Positions 16,081-24,864 of a stretch of DNA of 40,827 nucleotides are shown here, piece after piece. Both the position numbers and the translations under genes were made by a program. Location: assembly GCF_000429845.1 (NCBI RefSeq), contig NZ_KE386975.1, positions 1-40,827 on the forward strand. The letters are read 5' to 3'. Numbering within the stretch: position 1 is the stretch's first letter; each line of letters opens with the position of its first letter. The notes beneath the pieces are model-generated. The model searched no databases and had not been told where the DNA came from. It worked only from the letters and a program-made list of their open reading frames with translations. The DNA is from Comamonas composti DSM 21721. GTDB lineage: Bacteria > Pseudomonadota > Gammaproteobacteria > Burkholderiales > Burkholderiaceae_C.

Positions 16081-16144
16081 ATTTTATCTCCCCCTGAACG
16101 CTCTGCTCTTCGCCATGGCCGTGATCACGGCGGCGGTTGGTGTT

Positions 16145-17413
16145 TCAAGAAAGCGCAAGTCTGGCAGGAGCGGTGCAGCGGCGCCTGGCCATGGCCAGCC
16201 TGAACAAGTCCATATAGCGGGGCGCGACCTGGCTGATGTGAAAACGCTGGCCTGTTCTGATGGCCGCTTCAGCGTAGCGGGCACGCCGTCCGGGGTCGGC
16301 GCGCAGTGCGCGAATCGCGTCCAGCCAGGCCTGGTCGTGATCGGGCAGCAGCATGCCATTGATGTCGTGTTGCACCAGCTCGGGCACAAAGCCCCAGTTC
16401 GATCCCAGAACGCAGCCGCCGCGCGCCAGGATCTCCATCAGGCCCCAGTTGGCCACGCCATGGCGCAGCGGGTAGAGAAACAGGTCCACGCTGGCCAGCA
16501 AGCGGGAGAACTCGGCATAGGGCAGGCGGCCCGGGAACTCGACGACCTGTGCGCGTGGATAGAGCCTGAGAAAGTGATCGCGCAGGTTCAGATCCTGGCC
16601 CGGATAGCGCCTCTCCAGCCATTGCTTTTCATAGCCGTAGCTCACGTTCGGTGCGGCATCGCCTATGGCCACGAAGCGGGTCTGCGCCCCATCGCCTTGC
16701 TCGACCATGCGATCCACCAGACGCAGAAAAGTCTCGAAGCCCTTGGCGGTGGACAGGTCGCGCGCCGAAAAGCCAATCGTGAAGCGCGGGTCCTCGGGCA
16801 GGCCGGTGCCGGTCTTGAGCGGCTGGGGCCGGATGTCGAAGCCTTCGAACTGCACGGCAATCCTCTCCTGCAGCACGGGCGGGAACAGACTGCGCGCATA
16901 GGCGCTGGGCACGATGCTCAGATCGCTGCGCAGCGCCTGGTGGAAGTGCAGCATCTCCATGTTGCGGTCGGCCTGGCGCTGGCTGGGATCGGGCGGGAAG
17001 GCCGGGTCCCAGCCATGGGCCAGAAAGCTAGGGAACTCTATGTAGCTGATGATGGCGGCATCGATCTCGTCATACAGCCAGTTGGGTGCGCCCCAGAGCG
17101 AATGGGCCACGACCAGGTCGACGCGCCGGCCCTGGCGCTTCTCGAAGGCCTGCAAGGCCTTGAGCAGGCCGCGTCCTATGCGTGCCGAGCGTTCGACCTT
17201 GCTGGAGTAGTAATAGCTTTGCGGCCCGGAGATGGCGCCATCGGGCTGGAACTCCAGCAAATGGTCGCACTGCGGGCCATGGAGCTTCACATGGCCGGGC
17301 ATGGTCATGAACCAGCTGTCGGCCAGGCCGTTGGCGCGCAGATGGCTGCACAGCAGGCTGTGCTGGCTGGGATAGACGGTGCTGATGAAGACGATGACAG
17401 GCTTGTCCTGCAT
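16145..17413 (-). CDS. GT4-like glycosyltransferase at the end of the tad operon
   Basis: A 422-residue predicted cytoplasmic sugar transferase with a GT-B fold. The N-terminal Rossmann half starts KPVIVFISTVYPSQHS. The C-terminal nucleotide-sugar half contains FTIGFSARDLSTAKGFETFL, VEFPGRLPYAEF and LFLYPLRHGVANWGLMEILA. The last fills the place of the GT4 EGFGLxxxEAMA motif, with Glu in LMEIL, and is followed by GSNWGFVPELVQHDINGMLL. The start at 17413 puts the first beta strand at the N-terminus; the longer frame runs back into the activator gene. The gap to the activator gene is 26 bases. Its place next to the Tad genes suggests a role in decorating pilin or an exopolysaccharide, but donor and acceptor are unknown. 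Confidence 0.8.
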   Translation of the reverse strand: MQDKPVIVFISTVYPSQHSLLCSHLRANGLADSWFMTMPGHVKLHGPQCDHLLEFQPDGAISGPQSYYYSSKVERSARIGRGLLKALQAFEKRQGRRVDLVVAHSLWGAPNWLYDEIDAAIISYIEFPSFLAHGWDPAFPPDPSQRQADRNMEMLHFHQALRSDLSIVPSAYARSLFPPVLQERIAVQFEGFDIRPQPLKTGTGLPEDPRFTIGFSARDLSTAKGFETFLRLVDRMVEQGDGAQTRFVAIGDAAPNVSYGYEKQWLERRYPGQDLNLRDHFLRLYPRAQVVEFPGRLPYAEFSRLLASVDLFLYPLRHGVANWGLMEILARGGCVLGSNWGFVPELVQHDINGMLLPDHDQAWLDAIRALRADPGRRARYAEAAIRTGQRFHISQVAPRYMDLFRLAMARRRCTAPARLALS

Positions 17414-17439
17414 GCTGGAAGTCCCGGTAGTCAAAAAAA

Positions 17440-18834
17440 TCAAGTCGGCAGGGACACTTGCGGCTCGCCATCGCTGATCTGGTATTTGCGCATCTTCTCC
17501 CACAGCACCTTGCGGCTGATGCCCAGGTGCAGGGCCGTGTTCTGGCGCTTCCAGTCATTGGCGCTGAGCGCCGCGATGATGCGGTTGCGCTCGTCCATGT
17601 CCCAGTTGCTGCGGTCGGCAAGCAGGACAGGGCTGCTCTCGGGCTCGGCTGGCAGGGTCAGGGACGACAGGCTTTGTGCGCTCGTGAGAATGCGCTGTGT
17701 CGCACCATCGGCCGCCCAATCCCGGGTCTGGCGGGCAGCCACACCAATGCGCTCGGCCAGGTTGCGCAGCTCGCGCACATTGCCGGGGAAATACATTTGC
17801 GCCACGGCATCGGCAATGAAGAACGGCGGCTCGCCGATTTCCTGTATCAACGCAGGGCCCATGACCTTGCGCAATATGCTGTGGAAGATGGCCAGCTTGT
17901 CGGCCTCGCCGCGCTCTTCCAGGCTGGGAATCTGCAGCTCGATCACGGCCAGCCGGAAGAACAGGTCGGCGCGGAAGCTGCCTTCGCGCACCAGCTCGCG
18001 CAGCGGCTTGTTGGTCGCAGCCACCAGCCGGAAATCCAGGCGCACGGACGAGGCCGAGCCCAGGCGCGTGATGCAGCGCTCCTCCAGCACGCGCAGCAGC
18101 TTGACCTGCTGGAACAGCGGCAGATCGGCAATCTCGTCGAGAAACAGCGTGCCTCCATTGGCCTGCTCGAAGAAGCCCTTGTGCACGGCGACCGCTCCCG
18201 TGAAGGCTCCCTTGGAATGACCGAAGAACAGGGACTCGAACAGGCCGTCGGGGATGGCGCCGCAGTTGACCACGACAAACGGGCCCGAGCCATAGCGGTT
18301 GTTGCGCTCGTGCAGCCGCTCGGCGATGCGCTCCTTGCCGACGCCGGTCTCGCCAAAGAGCAGCACGCTGTGCTCGCAGTCGGCAAAGGTGTCCACATCG
18401 TGCAGCAGCCGTTTCATGCACTCGGACTCGGCAACCATTTCGTCCGAGCGCTGCACCTGGCGCCGATTGCTTTGCATGCGCCGCAGAATGCGCACCAGCA
18501 TGGCGCGCAACTCGGCTCCGGTGAAGTCGAATGGCAGCACATGTGAGTACTCGGTGGCATAGCTGCCCGGGCTGGCTTCGCGCGGATTGGCGCTGACCCA
18601 CAGCACGGGCATGCCGAACTTGCCTTCCACGCTCTGGCGGGTAAAGCGCGCGCCTTCGAGCATGGAGACGCTGACCACGGCAATCGCATTACCCAGCTCG
18701 CCCACATTTCCGCTCAAGCCCAGTCCGTCGGCGCGGATCACATCCACTCCCAGATTGAGCACGCAGCGCTCGACCCGCTCGGCGATATCTGCCTGGCCTT
18801 CCCAGACATAGATGACCAACTCGTCCAGATTCAC
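17440..18834 (-). CDS. Sigma54-dependent activator (AAA+, Fis HTH), tad-linked
   Basis: A 464-residue enhancer-binding protein. The N-terminal 125 residues look like a degenerate receiver domain: the strand that should end in the phospho-acceptor Asp reads [10 protein letters not shown]. The AAA+ domain has Walker A GETGVGKE (161-168), sigma54-contacting GAFTGA (209-214), Walker [15 protein letters not shown] and an arginine-finger region [10 protein letters not shown] Fis-type helix-turn-helix ends the protein ([22 protein letters not shown]). The start is GTG (18832-18834) with AAGGAAG 5 bases upstream. The gene is 42 bases after tadG on the same strand, so it probably controls the Tad operon or the following glycosyltransferase. 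I could not find a clear -24/-12 promoter at flp. Confidence 0.93.
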   Translation of the reverse strand: MNLDELVIYVWEGQADIAERVERCVLNLGVDVIRADGLGLSGNVGELGNAIAVVSVSMLEGARFTRQSVEGKFGMPVLWVSANPREASPGSYATEYSHVLPFDFTGAELRAMLVRILRRMQSNRRQVQRSDEMVAESECMKRLLHDVDTFADCEHSVLLFGETGVGKERIAERLHERNNRYGSGPFVVVNCGAIPDGLFESLFFGHSKGAFTGAVAVHKGFFEQANGGTLFLDEIADLPLFQQVKLLRVLEERCITRLGSASSVRLDFRLVAATNKPLRELVREGSFRADLFFRLAVIELQIPSLEERGEADKLAIFHSILRKVMGPALIQEIGEPPFFIADAVAQMYFPGNVRELRNLAERIGVAARQTRDWAADGATQRILTSAQSLSSLTLPAEPESSPVLLADRSNWDMDERNRIIAALSANDWKRQNTALHLGISRKVLWEKMRKYQISDGEPQVSLPT

Positions 18835-18876
18835 TGTGGCTTCCTTGTTTTGTTATCCGTGCACCTGTTCGCGCCC

Positions 18877-21186
18877 TCAATACACGATCTGGGCGGCTTC
18901 GCAGTTGATCTCCAGGGCCTTGACTTCGTTCTGCCCCAAATTCAAGCCAAGGACCTTGGTGAGCAATGGGGAAAGAATGGCCTCACCCAAGCCATTGAGC
19001 AGCCATTTGAGGGGCTGAAGAATGGGCTTGAGCATGATGCACAGGGCGCCGCTGCAGGTCATGCTGTCTGAGGATTTGTCCTTCAAGGAGTTGACCAGTG
19101 CATTTCCATCAGTCAGGTTGGCATGGTTGCTGTGGTTTTTGAGCAGGCTGTTGAGGTTGTTCAGAACACAGGTGTTCCAGCTCAGCAAGGATGAGAGCAG
19201 GCCGGCGCAGCTGTAGTAGCCATTCTTGGTATCGATGAGAGGAATACCCACGATGTTCAGCAGCCCCATGGGCTTGCTGGTATAGGCCGTGAAGGCCTCC
19301 GAGAAGCTGCCTTCAGACCAATTGCTGGTTGGGCATGCGTACAGGCCAAGAGTCCAGACACAGTCCAGCGTTGGAATTGCCTTGTTGAAGCGAAAGTCGT
19401 TGTTGACCAGCTTGGGCATATACCCTTCCTTGCTGGGGTCGCCTTTACCGTTGAGCAGCAGATCGAGTGCGGCATCTACGTTGTAGAAACCGTTGACTTT
19501 GGTTTCTTCTAGGTAGGCTTCAGCAAGCATTTCTATCTGAGCTGCCTTGGCCTGCTCAGGGCTCATGCCCGAGGAGCTCATGCCACTCCACCCCGAGCCG
19601 AGCATTGGAGGGGTGAAAATTCCCCCCAGCAGATTGAATACAGTATTGGTCAGGGCCTCTACCGTGTTCCCAAGAAGCAAGGAGTTTTTCTTGCTCCACT
19701 TGAGCTCATCCTTGATGAGATTGATGGACTCTTTGCGAGCTTCAAGAACAGAGGCCGTGATGGGGCCTCTGACGTTGACGGCCAGAGGCGTTTTTATCAA
19801 GGTGTTCTCGGGGTCGGTTGCGCTCCGGTCGGGATGGCCGATCACAATTTTCGCGACACGCGAGTTCACTCCAAGATCAATCGACGGCTTGTTGTCCCGG
19901 TCGGGATCGGGGCAGTAAACGGCCTCGAGCTTGGCGTCGGCGCTCACGCTGTCAATCTTGATGGGCAGGTTGATACGTATCTTCAGCAGTTTGTTGAGCA
20001 GGTCGCCAAGCAAGGGCATGCGGTTGGAATCAATATCAATATTCAGCCGTATCTGTGCGCTATTGGCCTTGGTGCCAATCGGGCCCACGGCAATCGTGGG
20101 GGGCTCGACCACGGTGAGGCTGGTCTTGACCAGGTTCAGCACATTGAGCTCCTTGACCTGCAGCGCATGACCGTTGGCGCCCACGAGAATCGCGGTCTGC
20201 AGAATGTCGGCCAGGCCTAGCTGTACATCCAGGGCTGCGAAGTTGGGCGAGCTGTTCGAGCCCAGCGACAAAAAGGTCAGCAATCCCTTGTTGTCATCGC
20301 CGCCCAGCAGCGGAACCTTCATGTCGAGCAGCTTGAAGCCGTCGATCTTGACATCCAGCAGATCGATGATGGCCTTGATGTCGGCTTCCAGGGTCTTGTC
20401 TCCGACGAGCTTGAGCGAGGCGTCAAGCAGGTGCAGCAAGGTCAGATTGCTGAGTTTGGCGATCTCCTGAGGGGAAAGGGCTGAAAGTCCGTCCAGGCCC
20501 AGGTTTACGCCCAGGGCCTTGAGCAGGCCGGAAGGCGTGATCTTGGCATTCGCCAGGCCCTCCCAGTCGAGCACGGACAGCTTGTCCACATCCACGCCGA
20601 CCAGCTTGAGGATCTTGCCCAGAGGCGCATTGGCATTGAGGTTCAGCAACTGGGAGCCGACCTGAAAGGCCGCCATGGGCTCGCTGCGCTTGGCAATCGC
20701 CTCGGCGCTGATGGTATGGCTCCACAGACCGGGAATCAGCACCAGCGACTGGGCTTCCAGTTCCACATGGGCTGCATTCGGCGAGCTGTCTTGACCAGAC
20801 TGGCTGAGTGTCTCGAAGTATTGAGGCGCCTTGTGGGCCAAAGCCTTCGAATCCCAGATGCCGCAGAGCACCGAGGATCTGGAATAGCTGTCCACGAACA
20901 GCGGGAGGTTGCGGGCGAGGCTCTCCTGGCCTGCGCTCTGGCATAAGCCCAGGCTGCCGGGCGCTCTTGCATTCGGCCCCAGGCCATTCACGGCCTCGAT
21001 GGCTGCGAGGTCGGCGATGCGTTGCAGATCGCGCTTGGCATAGAACATGAAGCCCAGGTCGGCCGTACCCAGCATCAAGGCCAGGACCGAGGCTGCGAGC
21101 GCAAACTGCACCAGAATGCTGCCGCGCTGGCTGGCCCGGCGCCTGCGGGCGGCGAAGATCTTGTGGACGTTGGAGAAGTGCGTCAT
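18877..21186 (-). CDS. tadG: TadG-type Flp pilus assembly protein, very long
   Basis: A 769-residue envelope protein. The N-terminal segment (about 20-70) is the Tad/TadE-like signature: basic residues, QRGSILVQFALAASVLALML and FYAKRDLQRIADLAAIEA. The rest is a large periplasmic region rich in Leu, Asn and Asp, with repeated LLxLL-like stretches around 190-330 and several cysteines near the C-terminus. TadG proteins are often 400-600 residues, so this one is long; I have no name for the extra region. The DNA is visibly less GC-rich than in the neighbours. AAGGAAG is 8 bases before the ATG. It follows the tadE genes in the operon and probably anchors or initiates the pilus in the envelope. Confidence 0.82.
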   Translation of the reverse strand: MTHFSNVHKIFAARRRRASQRGSILVQFALAASVLALMLGTADLGFMFYAKRDLQRIADLAAIEAVNGLGPNARAPGSLGLCQSAGQESLARNLPLFVDSYSRSSVLCGIWDSKALAHKAPQYFETLSQSGQDSSPNAAHVELEAQSLVLIPGLWSHTISAEAIAKRSEPMAAFQVGSQLLNLNANAPLGKILKLVGVDVDKLSVLDWEGLANAKITPSGLLKALGVNLGLDGLSALSPQEIAKLSNLTLLHLLDASLKLVGDKTLEADIKAIIDLLDVKIDGFKLLDMKVPLLGGDDNKGLLTFLSLGSNSSPNFAALDVQLGLADILQTAILVGANGHALQVKELNVLNLVKTSLTVVEPPTIAVGPIGTKANSAQIRLNIDIDSNRMPLLGDLLNKLLKIRINLPIKIDSVSADAKLEAVYCPDPDRDNKPSIDLGVNSRVAKIVIGHPDRSATDPENTLIKTPLAVNVRGPITASVLEARKESINLIKDELKWSKKNSLLLGNTVEALTNTVFNLLGGIFTPPMLGSGWSGMSSSGMSPEQAKAAQIEMLAEAYLEETKVNGFYNVDAALDLLLNGKGDPSKEGYMPKLVNNDFRFNKAIPTLDCVWTLGLYACPTSNWSEGSFSEAFTAYTSKPMGLLNIVGIPLIDTKNGYYSCAGLLSSLLSWNTCVLNNLNSLLKNHSNHANLTDGNALVNSLKDKSSDSMTCSGALCIMLKPILQPLKWLLNGLGEAILSPLLTKVLGLNLGQNEVKALEINCEAAQIVY

Positions 21187-21201
21187 GCGTGGACTTCCTT
21201 T

Positions 21202-21684
21202 TTACTGCCTCAAGGGAAGCGTGATGATGCTGACCGCCTGCAAGGTGTCCGGCTCTTGAGATAAAGGCTTTGGGTTGCTTGGGTGTGTCTCATCCGGGTT
21301 TTTGCGGCCCAGCATGGGCGGACGCTGGTATTCGACGGTGAGTTTTCTTTCGCGGGGCCGGCCTGCTTCCTCGGTCAAAGACACCTTCACGTCCTGCGCA
21401 CATGACTGCAGCGGCAGATAGGAGTCGAGGCTGTCGCACACGGTGCGCCCCACGACGGACTCGATCTCGGAGGTGTTCATGCCGCCGGACGTCAGCAGGC
21501 GGTGTGCCTGGCGTGCACCGTCCCCCGTGGCTCTGCTCAGAACCTGCTGGGTTTGGAGAACATCCCAGTAGATGCTCAGGCCGGCAAACAGGCTCAGCAT
21601 GACTACCGCGATCAGGGCAAACTCCACTGCCGCCACGCCTGCCTGGCGTTTGCGTGCCAGAGGTTTTTTTTGATGAGGATTCAT
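21202..21684 (-). CDS. TadE/TadF-like minor pseudopilin
   Basis: A 160-residue protein with a short basic leader and a hydrophobic segment, RQAGVAAVEFALIAVVMLSL, where G-V-A-A-V-E-F is the pseudopilin cleavage pattern (Glu at +5). The rest is periplasmic with two cysteines. The prepilin peptidase TadV would process it. The start at 21684 has GGAG 8 bases upstream; the frame 11 codons longer has no such site. It ends 15 bases before tadG. Minor pseudopilins of this type are needed for Flp assembly. Whether it is TadE or TadF cannot be settled by eye. Confidence 0.8.
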   Translation of the reverse strand: MNPHQKKPLARKRQAGVAAVEFALIAVVMLSLFAGLSIYWDVLQTQQVLSRATGDGARQAHRLLTSGGMNTSEIESVVGRTVCDSLDSYLPLQSCAQDVKVSLTEEAGRPRERKLTVEYQRPPMLGRKNPDETHPSNPKPLSQEPDTLQAVSIITLPLRQ

Positions 21685-21789
21685 ATCACTTCTCCAGCGC
21701 GCACCCAGCTGGGACACTCCGGTTGCGGAGGCTTGGGTGGGCGGCTCTTGCGCTGCTGCCGCTTGGCCGAGGCGGTCATAAACACGTTC

Positions 21790-22314
21790 TTAGAGGGCAC
21801 TTTGGCTGACGTCTTGTTCGATGAGGATGCTGGCCCTGGCAGCCATCTCCGGGGCATCGAGCTGTGCAAAGCCCGGAATCCAGGGCATGGGGGCCAGGGG
21901 CTGCTTGTCATAGGGGATGAAGACCTGCAGATGTGCCATGCACAGCTTGTCGGGATGGCTGCTGCACTCCAGAGAGGGGCTGCACAGCGCGTCATCGCCT
22001 AGCCGGCACAGCTTGAGGCTGATGCGCGAATCGTCGGGCCGCAGACCGTCGGGCAGCCAGCCGAGACTGTCCTTCACCACCTGCTTGGCGTTGACCTCCC
22101 TCAACTGCCAATTGGCCTGGTATTGCAGCGTGGCACGCACACCATCTTCGGCCGCCCATTGGGCTGACTCCCTGACGAGAAACGCCAGGCCGAAGCTGAT
22201 GATGGCGTAGAGCAGCGCAAAAAATACCGGAAAGATGATCGCCCACTCCAGTGCGTAGACACCGCGCTGGCGGCCTTGAGGGCTGGGCGGGGAATGACGG
22301 GGCTGTATGGGCAT
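21790..22314 (-). CDS. tadE: TadE-like minor pseudopilin
   Basis: A 174-residue protein: a basic N-terminus, then RQRGVYALEWAIIFPVFFAL, where G-x-x-x-x-E-W fits pseudopilin processing by TadV with Glu at +5. A periplasmic domain with an internal Cys group (LKLCRLGDDALCSPSLEC) follows. It lies 9 bases after the DUF3613 gene and 105 bases before the second TadE-like gene, the widest gap in this part of the operon. Confidence 0.8.
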   Translation of the reverse strand: MPIQPRHSPPSPQGRQRGVYALEWAIIFPVFFALLYAIISFGLAFLVRESAQWAAEDGVRATLQYQANWQLREVNAKQVVKDSLGWLPDGLRPDDSRISLKLCRLGDDALCSPSLECSSHPDKLCMAHLQVFIPYDKQPLAPMPWIPGFAQLDAPEMAARASILIEQDVSQSAL

Positions 22315-22323
22315 GACGGTGTC

Positions 22324-22773
22324 TCAGCGTGAGCTCGCGCCCGTGTCTATCCCTGTCTCGTAGTGCTCGGGGATTTCGGTCTCGAAACTCTTGAGGTAGC
22401 GCTGCAGGCTGCGGCTCGCATGCTCGCCGTCTATGGGACGCGGGCGCTGGCCTTCAGAGGCGCGCTGCATGGCCAGCAACTGCTCGGTGGCATGGCCGAC
22501 CTCGGCGGCCGTTCTGTTGAGAGGCTGCAGCGCTCTGGTGCTCGCGGGAACAGCAGGCCGTGGCGCTGCTGCCTGCACCGGATCTGCCTGCGGCCCGAGC
22601 CTGGTGCCGGCATCGGGTGCCAGCTGGATTTCGACCTGGGCCACACTTCGGTCGGGTGCGTCCTGCTGGGCCTGGGCCTGGGCCAGGCCGAACACGAGCA
22701 GCATGGGCAGTGCGTGACGGACAAGGCTGCAAGCCAGCTCTTGAGGACGGCTGAGGGTGGTGGTGGATTGCAT
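22324..22773 (-). CDS. DUF3613-family periplasmic protein of the tad locus
   Basis: A 149-residue exported protein: signal peptide ending AQAQAQ near residue 32, a Pro/Ala-rich linker, then a C-terminal block (about 90-140) with VGHATEQLLAMQRAS and RYLKSFETEIPE. This block fits what I know as DUF3613, a domain found beside tad genes in betaproteobacteria. Molecular function is unknown. The start at 22773 gives the signal peptide at the N-terminus; an ATG 10 codons earlier would overlap the tadD stop. It lies 10 bases after tadD. Confidence 0.7.
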   Translation of the reverse strand: MQSTTTLSRPQELACSLVRHALPMLLVFGLAQAQAQQDAPDRSVAQVEIQLAPDAGTRLGPQADPVQAAAPRPAVPASTRALQPLNRTAAEVGHATEQLLAMQRASEGQRPRPIDGEHASRSLQRYLKSFETEIPEHYETGIDTGASSR

Positions 22774-22783
22774 GGCGGGCTGC

Positions 22784-23749
22784 TTAGAACGGGTGGTTGT
22801 TGGCATGGCTCTCGGCCGTGCTGGCCGTGGGTGGTTGGGGCATGGCAGGGGGCAGGGCTGCCGGCGCAACTGCCGGCGCTGCAACCGGCTGGGCCGCAAT
22901 GGCCTGGCGGGTGATGGTGATGGAGCGCATCGCTGGCGCGGCTGCGGCCTGCGGGGCTGCCGCGCGCATGTGCACGGCCTGCCGCACCTGGGCCAGCTGG
23001 GCCTGCAGGGTTTGCAAAGAGTCTTCATCTATCAGCGCGGGGGCATTCTTCGCCTGCGGCTGGGACAGCTTTTGCAGCAGCTCGGCCGCCTGGGCCTGCT
23101 CGCCGCTGGCCAGCCAGAACAAGGCCAGGTTGAGCTGCACGCGCGCATTCGCGGGTGCGAGCTGGGCAGCCTGCTGGATGGGCAAGCGGGCGGGCGCCAG
23201 TTGTCCGTCCAGCATGTGGGCATAGGCGAGATCGCTGAGCACGCTGGCATCTATGGGGTTGAGCCGGCGTGCCTGTTCGAACTGGCTGACCGCTTGCGCA
23301 TACTGGCCCTGACTCGCATGCAGCAGGCCCAGGCCGCGCCTGGCGCGTGCAAGCAGTGTGCTGTCGCTACCGTCCAGCAAGGCCGTGTAAGCCTGTTGGG
23401 CTGCCGGAACCTGGCCAGTGTTGCGCAGCGCATCGGCACGCAGCAGGCGTATCCGGACGTTGGCGCCGTGCTGCTGCTCAAAGGCCTCGGTATGGGCCAG
23501 CGACGCATACCACTGGCCGGCCTGTTGCATCTGCACGATCAGGTCCAGATAGGTCTGAACGGTATCCACCTGGTTCGCCTGTTCTGCGGCCTGCATTTGC
23601 TGCTGGGCCTGGGCGGCCGTGCTTTGCTGTGCTGCCTGGCCGTAGCCCTGCCCGGGCTGGCTGGCACAGCCGCCGAGCAGGGCCAAGGCGGCAAGAAGAG
23701 CAGCCACTGCATATCTTCGGGGCTGGTGGCGGAATGTCGGGGCAGCCAT
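22784..23749 (-). CDS. tadD: TadD-like TPR lipoprotein
   Basis: A 321-residue lipoprotein: lipobox LLGGC with Cys28 as the lipid anchor. Glutamine/alanine-rich sequence follows, then tetratricopeptide-like helices over about 45-235 (for example LLHASQGQYAQAVSQFEQAR, ending RLNPID). The C-terminal 80 residues are Ala/Pro-rich and probably disordered. TadD is the pilotin-like helper for secretin assembly or stability in the Tad system. The start at 23749, 2 bases after the tadC stop, puts the lipobox in place; the longer frame lies within tadC. Confidence 0.85.
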   Translation of the reverse strand: MAAPTFRHQPRRYAVAALLAALALLGGCASQPGQGYGQAAQQSTAAQAQQQMQAAEQANQVDTVQTYLDLIVQMQQAGQWYASLAHTEAFEQQHGANVRIRLLRADALRNTGQVPAAQQAYTALLDGSDSTLLARARRGLGLLHASQGQYAQAVSQFEQARRLNPIDASVLSDLAYAHMLDGQLAPARLPIQQAAQLAPANARVQLNLALFWLASGEQAQAAELLQKLSQPQAKNAPALIDEDSLQTLQAQLAQVRQAVHMRAAAPQAAAAPAMRSITITRQAIAAQPVAAPAVAPAALPPAMPQPPTASTAESHANNHPF

Positions 23750-23751
23750 GT

Positions 23752-24780
23752 TCAGCGTCCTCCCATGCTCGATAGCGAGCGTATGACGGCCATGAAGCCT
23801 GGGCCGGCCGTGATCACCAGCAGGGCTGGCAGCAGGGTGAGCACCATGACGCCGGTCATCTTCACGGTGATGGCACCGATCTTTTCCTTGAAGCCGGCCT
23901 GGCGCTTTTCGCGCAGGCGCACGCTGAATTCGCGCAGCGGCTCCTGCACGGCTCCGCCATGGCGGTCCACCTGTACCAGCAGGTTGACCACGGCGCTCAT
24001 GTCTTCGTCGGCGCTCAGGTGGGCCAGGCGCTGGAAGGACTGTTCGCGGCTGCGGCCGTTGGCATAGAGCTGGTTGGCCAGCGTGAGCTCGCCGCTGAGC
24101 ACGCGCAGCACGCTGCCGAATTCCGTGGCCAGGATTTGCAGGCTCTGGTCCACGCTCAGGCCTACGCCCTGGAGCAGGCGCAGCAGGTCCACGAACAGGG
24201 GCAGCTCCTCGACCACCTGCTCGCGTCGGCGCCTGGCCTTGGAGCCCACGATCCACTTGGGCAGCATCAGGCCCAGGCCAAAGCCGAAAAAGGCGTAGAT
24301 GAGAAGACTGATGCCGGCAGGCTTCAACAACACCAGGGCCAGCAGCGGCAGGGCTATGCCCAGGGCCAGCCGGCTGGCCACATAGACCATGGAGCCGTTG
24401 CGCAGGCTGATGCCGGCCTGGTCCAGCAGCTTGCGGTCCTCATCGGCAAGCAAGGCCTTGGCCAGGCCGGACTCCAGCCAGGCCGGGGGCTGCAGGCTGG
24501 CAGCCAGGTCCTGGGAACTGCCCGAGCCTGGGGTTGCCTGCGGGTTGAGCAACTGCTGCGTGCTGCCGGGCATTGTGAAGGGGCTGCCTTCGGCCATGAG
24601 GGGCGCTGGCGATGCTGGCGAGGAGACCGGTGCATGCGCTTCACGGTCCTGCAGGAGCTTGCCGACCTGGGCCTGGGCCCGGGCCGAACGCAGCAGGCGC
24701 CAGATCAGGCTGGCAGCACCCAGGGCCAGGCCCAGGGCACCCAGAGTCAGGCTGATGATCCAAAGCAGCTGGGCGCTCAT
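23752..24780 (-). CDS. tadC: Tad inner-membrane platform protein TadC
   Basis: A 342-residue polytopic protein with an N-terminal helix (about 5-30) and a hydrophilic linker. Two helices at about 140-178 follow, then a GSPII_F/T2SF domain (about 195-315, PLFVDLLRLLQGVGLSVDQSL and VQVDRHGGAVQEPLREFS). A final helix pair ends the protein. The pairing with tadB just upstream and the ATPase tadA identifies it as the second platform subunit. GGGAGC precedes the ATG. The stop is 2 bases before the tadD start. Confidence 0.9.
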   Translation of the reverse strand: MSAQLLWIISLTLGALGLALGAASLIWRLLRSARAQAQVGKLLQDREAHAPVSSPASPAPLMAEGSPFTMPGSTQQLLNPQATPGSGSSQDLAASLQPPAWLESGLAKALLADEDRKLLDQAGISLRNGSMVYVASRLALGIALPLLALVLLKPAGISLLIYAFFGFGLGLMLPKWIVGSKARRRREQVVEELPLFVDLLRLLQGVGLSVDQSLQILATEFGSVLRVLSGELTLANQLYANGRSREQSFQRLAHLSADEDMSAVVNLLVQVDRHGGAVQEPLREFSVRLREKRQAGFKEKIGAITVKMTGVMVLTLLPALLVITAGPGFMAVIRSLSSMGGR

Positions 24781-24864
24781 GCATGGCTCCCGATGGGTAC
24801 GGCTGTCAGGTGCAGGAGCACAGACCAGGAGAGGGGGGTAGACAGGAACATGTGCTCTCCTGAA

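Noticed and set aside
16118..16131. 14-base palindrome GCCGTGATCACGGC
   Set aside because: It is perfect but has no loop or T-run and lies between the glycosyltransferase stop and the two-component operon, away from any clear promoter; chance is plausible in GC-rich DNA.
21685..21789. Extra small gene between the two TadE-like genes
   Set aside because: The 105-base gap is open in one frame only as an extension of a shadow frame and has no ribosome site.
24781..24864. Hairpin between tadB and tadC
   Set aside because: CAGGAGCAC and GTGCTCTCCTG pair only with a bulge and a 30-base loop and lack a T-run; too weak to report as a feature.
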